Source: Crotophaga sulcirostris (lineage: Eukaryota > Chordata > Aves > Cuculiformes > Crotophagidae). From it: a stretch of 64,000 bases of DNA. Of this stretch, positions 58,876 to 64,000 are shown piece by piece; positions within the stretch are counted from its first letter, which is position 1, and every line of letters begins with the position of its first letter. The translations under genes and the position numbers were made by a program. The notes beneath the pieces were generated by a model. That model was not told where the DNA came from, did not search any database, and saw only the letters and a list, made by a program, of their open reading frames with translations. Where the stretch lies: positions 233,379-297,378 of the forward strand of contig VYZB01000741.1 in the NCBI GenBank assembly GCA_013397455.1, given 5' to 3'.

Positions 58876-60651
58876 CAAGAACTCAGAAGAAACATAAACT
58901 AACACTGAACTTGAATGAAATGTCAGGCTTGAATACCTACATCAAGAAGGAAAATCAAAAGTTTCTGGTCACCACGTGTCTCTTCCACTCCACAACTGTA
59001 AAATATCCAGTGAAACGGAACACCTTACCAGTTCTTGTGATGTTACAGAATGGCACTTTGGATAGTAAGAAATGTGAAGAACATTTCCAGGCACTTTTTT
59101 TTTGGTAAGGACTTGCCCAGTCTGTTTCCTCTGATTAATAAAAATAGAAATTCTTAACGCTGTTATAACTCTCAAGTGAAGAATAGCTTTGAAAGACTGA
59201 ATACCATTCTGAGTGTTTGCTCAACGCAAAGATGCAAAGACTCACGGGGAGAAACATTCTGCAGTGCTAAATACTCCAGAAATGAAAAAGAAAAAAAAAA
59301 AAAAACAAACAAATTTAAACCGGTTTTAATTTTACACAGTCACAACCCAGACTGAAACACACTTTGAGTGCTCCTGGGTGATGTGTGCACACAACCGTGA
59401 ACACGGAGCCATCACTGGGAGAATGTGCTGGATGAACCACCAGGTCACTCTGCTTCCTCCAGTGCAGGCTGGAAATGTCTCCACTATCCCAGGCGCTGGG
59501 AAGCAGCCTATCCTTACTCTGCAAAGCTCCCCGTGGGCTAATTAGGAACAAGGTAGATTAAACCTAGTTTACACCAGGCTGTGTTCTGCCCCGACTTACA
59601 GCCCTGGGGCCTCACGGCAGCCTGTCTGGAGATCTCGTGTGTTCTCCCTGAGCTGCAGCTGCACCCCTGCAGGGACGGGGGCTTTACTGGTGCAGGGTTC
59701 AAATGCACCTTGGTGCAAGCTCTGAGCTGTTCCGGTCGCTTCCCCTCGTTACGGGGCATCAGATCACAAAGCAGATGAGATGGAAGTCTGGGGTAGGCGA
59801 CTGCGGGGAAATCCGCCCAAGGGCAAACAATGGGTGAGATGAAGAAAAGGTGGCAGAGCTATTCCACCTCTCCTCCACGCTCCAGAGAAACTGAACCGAG
59901 GCACAAGGCTGGGAAAAGTGGGGGAAGCACTGTGGGTCCCTAGTGTTCTGCAATGGGTGTGAAGAAGACAGAAAATATATCCCAAAACTCCCCATCTTCT
60001 TATGGGAGCAACACCAAGGTACATTGGAGCAGTTTTTACTGCTTAGCTCCTGCCATGAGGGTCAACACTGAAAAATGAGCCAATATTTTACTTAAATAGA
60101 AAGTGGATGAGATGATAGATTCAGCCAAGAAACCTGAATTCTCTATAGTGATCTTCTCAGATACAGGTAATCTACAGCTCATTCAATTTATTTTATTTTA
60201 ATTCTGTCATTATTAGGAGTGATCATTAGTCAAGATTCACTCTATTTTGGCAGCAGCTTTAGAAATAATTTCTAAAGAGGTTTGATGTTGTTCATCTTAC
60301 ACAGTGCCCAGAACTGAGAGAAACTATGATGAATAGCAAGAAAAAAAGGGAAGAAATCACAAAAGCGCGATACACTTCTAACAGAGTTGTTCTCCATTAG
60401 GATGTCTGTTGTTTAACACAATCTGAGTGATCAGGGGAAGGCTAGAAGTGAAATCCCACACAAAACTACAATATTGAGTTAAACAGAGCTGCACACCCTC
60501 ACTTGAAAGATGACCCTCAGCCTGGATTATACCATCACAAACCGAAAGGTTTCAAGAAAGAGGGAATGCACAAAAAGATGCCCAGAGCTTATGCTTTATT
60601 TTAGAGAGGGGAAAACAAGTTTCTTTTTCAAGTATACAGAAAAACAATTAG
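58876..60651. other. Non-coding DNA with CpG-enriched segment
   Basis: No recognisable gene. An A-rich tract lies at 59285-59310. From about 59570 to 59830 CpG frequency rises (densest at 59731-59815: TTCCGGTCGC, CTCGTTACGGGG, GCGACTGCGGGG). A kappaB-like GGGGAAATCC lies at 59805-59814. A 73-codon minus frame (59538-59759) spans the segment, but the donors in it are in the wrong phase for EVL. Confidence 0.55.
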
Positions 60652-61080
60652 CATCACAGTATCACAAGGCTGGAAAGGACCTCTGAGATCATCCAGTCCA
60701 ACCTAGAACCCAACACCAACACCATCCCATCACCTAAACCCTGGCACTGAGTGCCTCAGCCAATCTCCCCTTAAACACCTCTAGGGTTGGCGACTCCACC
60801 ACCTCCCCAGGCAGCGCATTCCAGTGGCCAATCACCCTTTCAGGGAAGAACTTTTTCCTAACATCAAGCCTAAACTTTCCCTGACGAAGCTTGAGTCCAT
60901 GTCCTCTAGTTCTGTCCCTGGTCACCTGAGAGGAGAGACCAACCCCTGCCTGACTACAACCTCCTTTTAGGCAGTTGCAGAGAGCAATAAGGTCTCCCCT
61001 GAGCCTCCTCTTCCCCAGGCTAAACAGCCCCAGCTCCCTCAGTCGCTCCTCGTAGGGCTTGTGCTCCAAACCCTTCCCCA
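60652..61080 (-). repeat. CR1 LINE 3' fragment with intact ORF2 end
   Basis: A minus-sense CR1, about 430 bp and the best preserved here. The minus strand encodes [80 protein letters not shown] and [20 protein letters not shown] without interruption to the stop. The 3' UTR and TGATACTGTGAT tail follow. It is 5'-truncated upstream of GKGLEHK. The open frame and its similarity to the copies at 48 and 53 kb indicate a comparatively young insertion. Confidence 0.96.
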
Positions 61081-63969
61081 TCAAAGAGGTCCAGCTGGCC
61101 TGCCTGTTCACACACCCTGACAGTAAGGGTACCTTCATGGAAACAGCATCCCCCAGTTCCCAAGGAGTCACTGCTGCTGCCTTTGCTTGGCCAGAGCCAG
61201 CGTGGTGCAACCTTCAGCAGAGGTACAAAATCTGCTGACAAAGGAGTTTGTCTGCAGCTAGAGCCAAACTGCCCGTCTAAAGATCTAAGCTGAGCTAACA
61301 AAAGCAATTTTCTGACAGCAGCACAGTATCCACACTTGGGATTTTGCTGACGAAATCATGACAGCCAAAGGGCTGGGTGTTCCTCACCGAGTGACACTGG
61401 TGGAATTGCGCAGCACAGACTCAGCTCCAAGGGCTGCAAACCTGAACATATCCAAGGCACGGCTGCAGCACCAGGGTGACAACTCCCAACCACCCCCAGA
61501 ACCCACAAAGAGGCACAGAGCAGGAGTCAGAACACGGTAGGGCAGAATTTTCAAATGAAATAAAAACTAGCTAAGTTACAAGCACATTGCTTATAATATA
61601 TAGCTTATATATAGCTTATAATATATAAGCATATAGCTCATAATATATATATAGCTTATAATATATATATAGAGCTCAGAAATCAATTACTAAGTAACAA
61701 GTTTACACAAAACTTTACAGACAACCTGATTTTATTATCCATCTCAGGGGATTTGACTGTCCTGCAGGAGACAGTACACTGTGCTACACAGGTCACTGGT
61801 CCAGTCAGACCAGTAACCCCAATTCTGACAATATTACAAACAGGAGCAACATGTTCTCTCTAATTTGTTACAGATACAAACACAAAGAAACAGTAAAGAA
61901 AAAGAATACTTAGAAAATAACACTGCATGCATACAGCTCCCGTTCGGCTCAAAGCAAACCAAAAGCACTGGCAAAACTCTGGAGTTATCTCATGAACTGC
62001 TTAATGAATAGAAAATGTGGGAGACAATGAAGTGCTCAACACATTGTGTTTAATGGAACAAATGTAAAGACTTTGCTTGCATATGTCTGAAAACAAAAGG
62101 TTTAAGAAGAACGTATGCTTCCTGTTATTAGAACAGGTTTACACTATGAATATTCAGCTCTCTTTTTCTCAGGGTGTTGCTCCATCCTCTAAATTAGGGC
62201 TAAATACAACAGCTTTTTAGGATTTCCAGTTGGCAGCTACACAGAAATGTCAGAATTAAAAGACTGACTTTACCTAGAGAACTCTACAAATGCCAAGGTG
62301 CCAAGGGACATCATTTCCCCTAGTAAATTCTGTACTGATTACCTAGAATTGGATTAAAGCACGTGTTACCACAGAAGAGTAAGGAGGTATAGTTTTAATC
62401 TGAATAATCCTGTTTAGAGGTTTTTTTCCATCACCAGACATTCTCTGTATGCTCTGCTTAGAAAAAACAAAGTGCTTAAAGTGGGAGGCTTTTCCCTACG
62501 TGCCTGCCTCAGGACTGCAGCACAGAAAGCCAACTTACACTCACCATGTCATGGCAAGGGAGAGATCTGTGATGATTTTTTCAGGGTTCCACCCAAAATG
62601 CTATGGCTGGTTTTTATTTTTAAGACCAGAGATTGCTGAAACACAGATGCCTTATAAACTACATGTCTGACTAAGAAACGTGAGGTCGCACCTCTGTTGA
62701 CAGAACGTAAAAATCTTATTTTCATCTACAGCAATATTCACTGATATTTTCCCAATTACAAGCTAATTGTGTTACTTCCAAGAATAAATGAATATCCACT
62801 GCAGAACCACCTCAACAGTTGTTGTACTAAAGCAATATTTTTATATACTAAGAAATAATAACACTCCTGCATTTTAGCGTTTTCCACCCAGGGATCCTAA
62901 TCCACTTCTGAGACAGAGCATCTATTATAATCTGTTTCATTACTGAGACACCCACTACACACACACACTTCATACCTTTGAAGTGAAGACATAAAGAAAT
63001 TATCAAAAAATGGAAACCATCATACAAATGCAATTGTGCAAAGACCAGCACTGTAATGTATTCACCACAAAAAGCAACACAAATAAAACTGACATAGCTA
63101 AGCAAATGTTTTAAGAGTCTTTATTGAATGATTGCAAGGCCTGCCAGGGTGTTTTGGAAACACAGGGCCTATATTTATTAAATAAGAATAGTTACTGACA
63201 AAGGTTTTAGGTGATTTGCAGACATTTGTTAACTGACAAGTACAACCTATTCAGTAATGTCTGTGTAATTGAAGGAAAAAAAGCCAGCAACGGAAATAGG
63301 AAAAAAACAGGAAATCATTCCAAAAAAAAAAATCCCAAACAAGCATGTATGTTAAAGTATAACAGTGAAAAGATTATTTTAACTGTGACAGACTTGCAGA
63401 TGCCAAGCATCACATGGGGAAACCAGGACAGGCCAGCAGCACACACAGACCAACTCTGGGTGCCAGGTCCCCCCGACAGCAGAGCAGCCTGGTGTCAGGT
63501 GTCCAGCCTAGAGAAGCACCCCACCCACCAGCAAAACTGAGGGTCTGGGCAAGTCCCAGAGCCCCTCCTGGAGTTAAATTGCTTCTTCTTTCCAAAATGC
63601 TCTGCAGCACACACCTCCTCTGAGAATTCCCTAGCTCGCACTCTGGGGATTATTTTTGGGTGTATCATGGCACCCTAATTCAACACCTGACTTTGCAGGT
63701 CATTTTTTTTTTTTTTTGCAGGACTCTAGTTTCACTCATTTGTTGGAAAATACTGAAATTTTGATTGACACATGACTTCTTCTTTGACTAAACTGGAGAT
63801 TGTTAAACATCTCTCCCTATGTCTTTAAAAGATAATAAATAAAAGCATCCTTAGCATGAAAAAAATCAGTTCTGTAGCACTAGTAGCATTATCAACACGA
63901 TGGTCTAAGGTTGCAAACCTCTTCCAACAAAAAGCACAACCACCAGCTGCACAAGCTCAAGTGAAGCAG
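61081..63969. other. Non-coding DNA without recognisable genes
   Basis: Unique AT-rich sequence with one TA-rich tandem repeat (61590-61676) and a T run at about 63702-63718. Open frames up to 109 codons (63211-63540, plus) have no similarity I can support. No EVL upstream exon is recognisable up to the window edge. Confidence 0.6.
61590..61676. repeat. TA-rich tandem repeat
   Basis: Imperfect tandem copies of a unit close to ATAGCTTATAATATAT over about 87 bp. AGCTTATA and its near-palindromic variants recur four to five times. The array can form hairpins and is probably polymorphic in length. Confidence 0.88.
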
Positions 63970-63970
63970 G

Positions 63971-64000
63971 GTATCACACAGTATCTCAGTATCACAAGGT
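63971..64000 (-). repeat. CR1 LINE 3' tail, cut by window edge
   Basis: The last 30 bases, GTATCACACAGTATCTCAGT then ATCACAAGGT, are the reversed TGATACTGTGA tail and first 3' UTR bases of another minus-sense CR1. Its body lies beyond the window. Confidence 0.85.

Overview
The window is vertebrate nuclear DNA, almost certainly from a bird. Long non-coding stretches are broken by short, splice-bounded exons. The only recognisable transposons are CR1 LINE fragments of avian type, with a TGATACTGTGA-like 3' tail. There are no operons, prokaryotic genes or Alu/L1-type mammalian repeats. I cannot assign the species. Several similar, still readable CR1 3' ends suggest a lineage with fairly recent CR1 activity.

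The gene is EVL (Ena/VASP-like), on the minus strand. Two internal coding exons are unmistakable: 4387-4555 and 687-864. Together they encode nearly the whole EVH1 domain, with canonical splice sites and matching phases. Positions 1-686 are the start of the next intron and 865-4386 is the intron between the two exons. The rest of the gene (proline-rich core, EVH2 domain) lies off the left edge.

The most valuable result is a tiny first coding exon at 11867-11877, minus strand, 7.3 kb upstream of the first EVH1 exon. It reads ATG GCA ACC AC and then a GTAAGTAT donor. It joins in the required phase to give M-A-T-T-EQS, close to the MATS-EQS start I recall for mammalian EVL. It follows a 315-nt stretch without any ATG on that strand, with a GC box, ETS-type and RUNX-type motifs and local CpGs, as expected of an internal promoter and leader. 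No gene finder relying on ORF length would see it.

Beyond it, 12.1-64 kb has no recognisable gene. It is either intron 1 of longer EVL transcripts starting off the right edge, or upstream flanking DNA. It holds CR1 copies on both strands, AT-rich simple repeats, and a few compact CpG clusters (21.8, 44.2-44.4 and 59.6-59.8 kb) that could be enhancers or alternative promoters. Two low-complexity-free blocks (17.0-17.24 and 53.93-54.15 kb) look like candidate conserved non-coding elements. All open reading frames there look like chance or CR1 remnants. I found no new protein system; the novelty is regulatory and in transcript structure.
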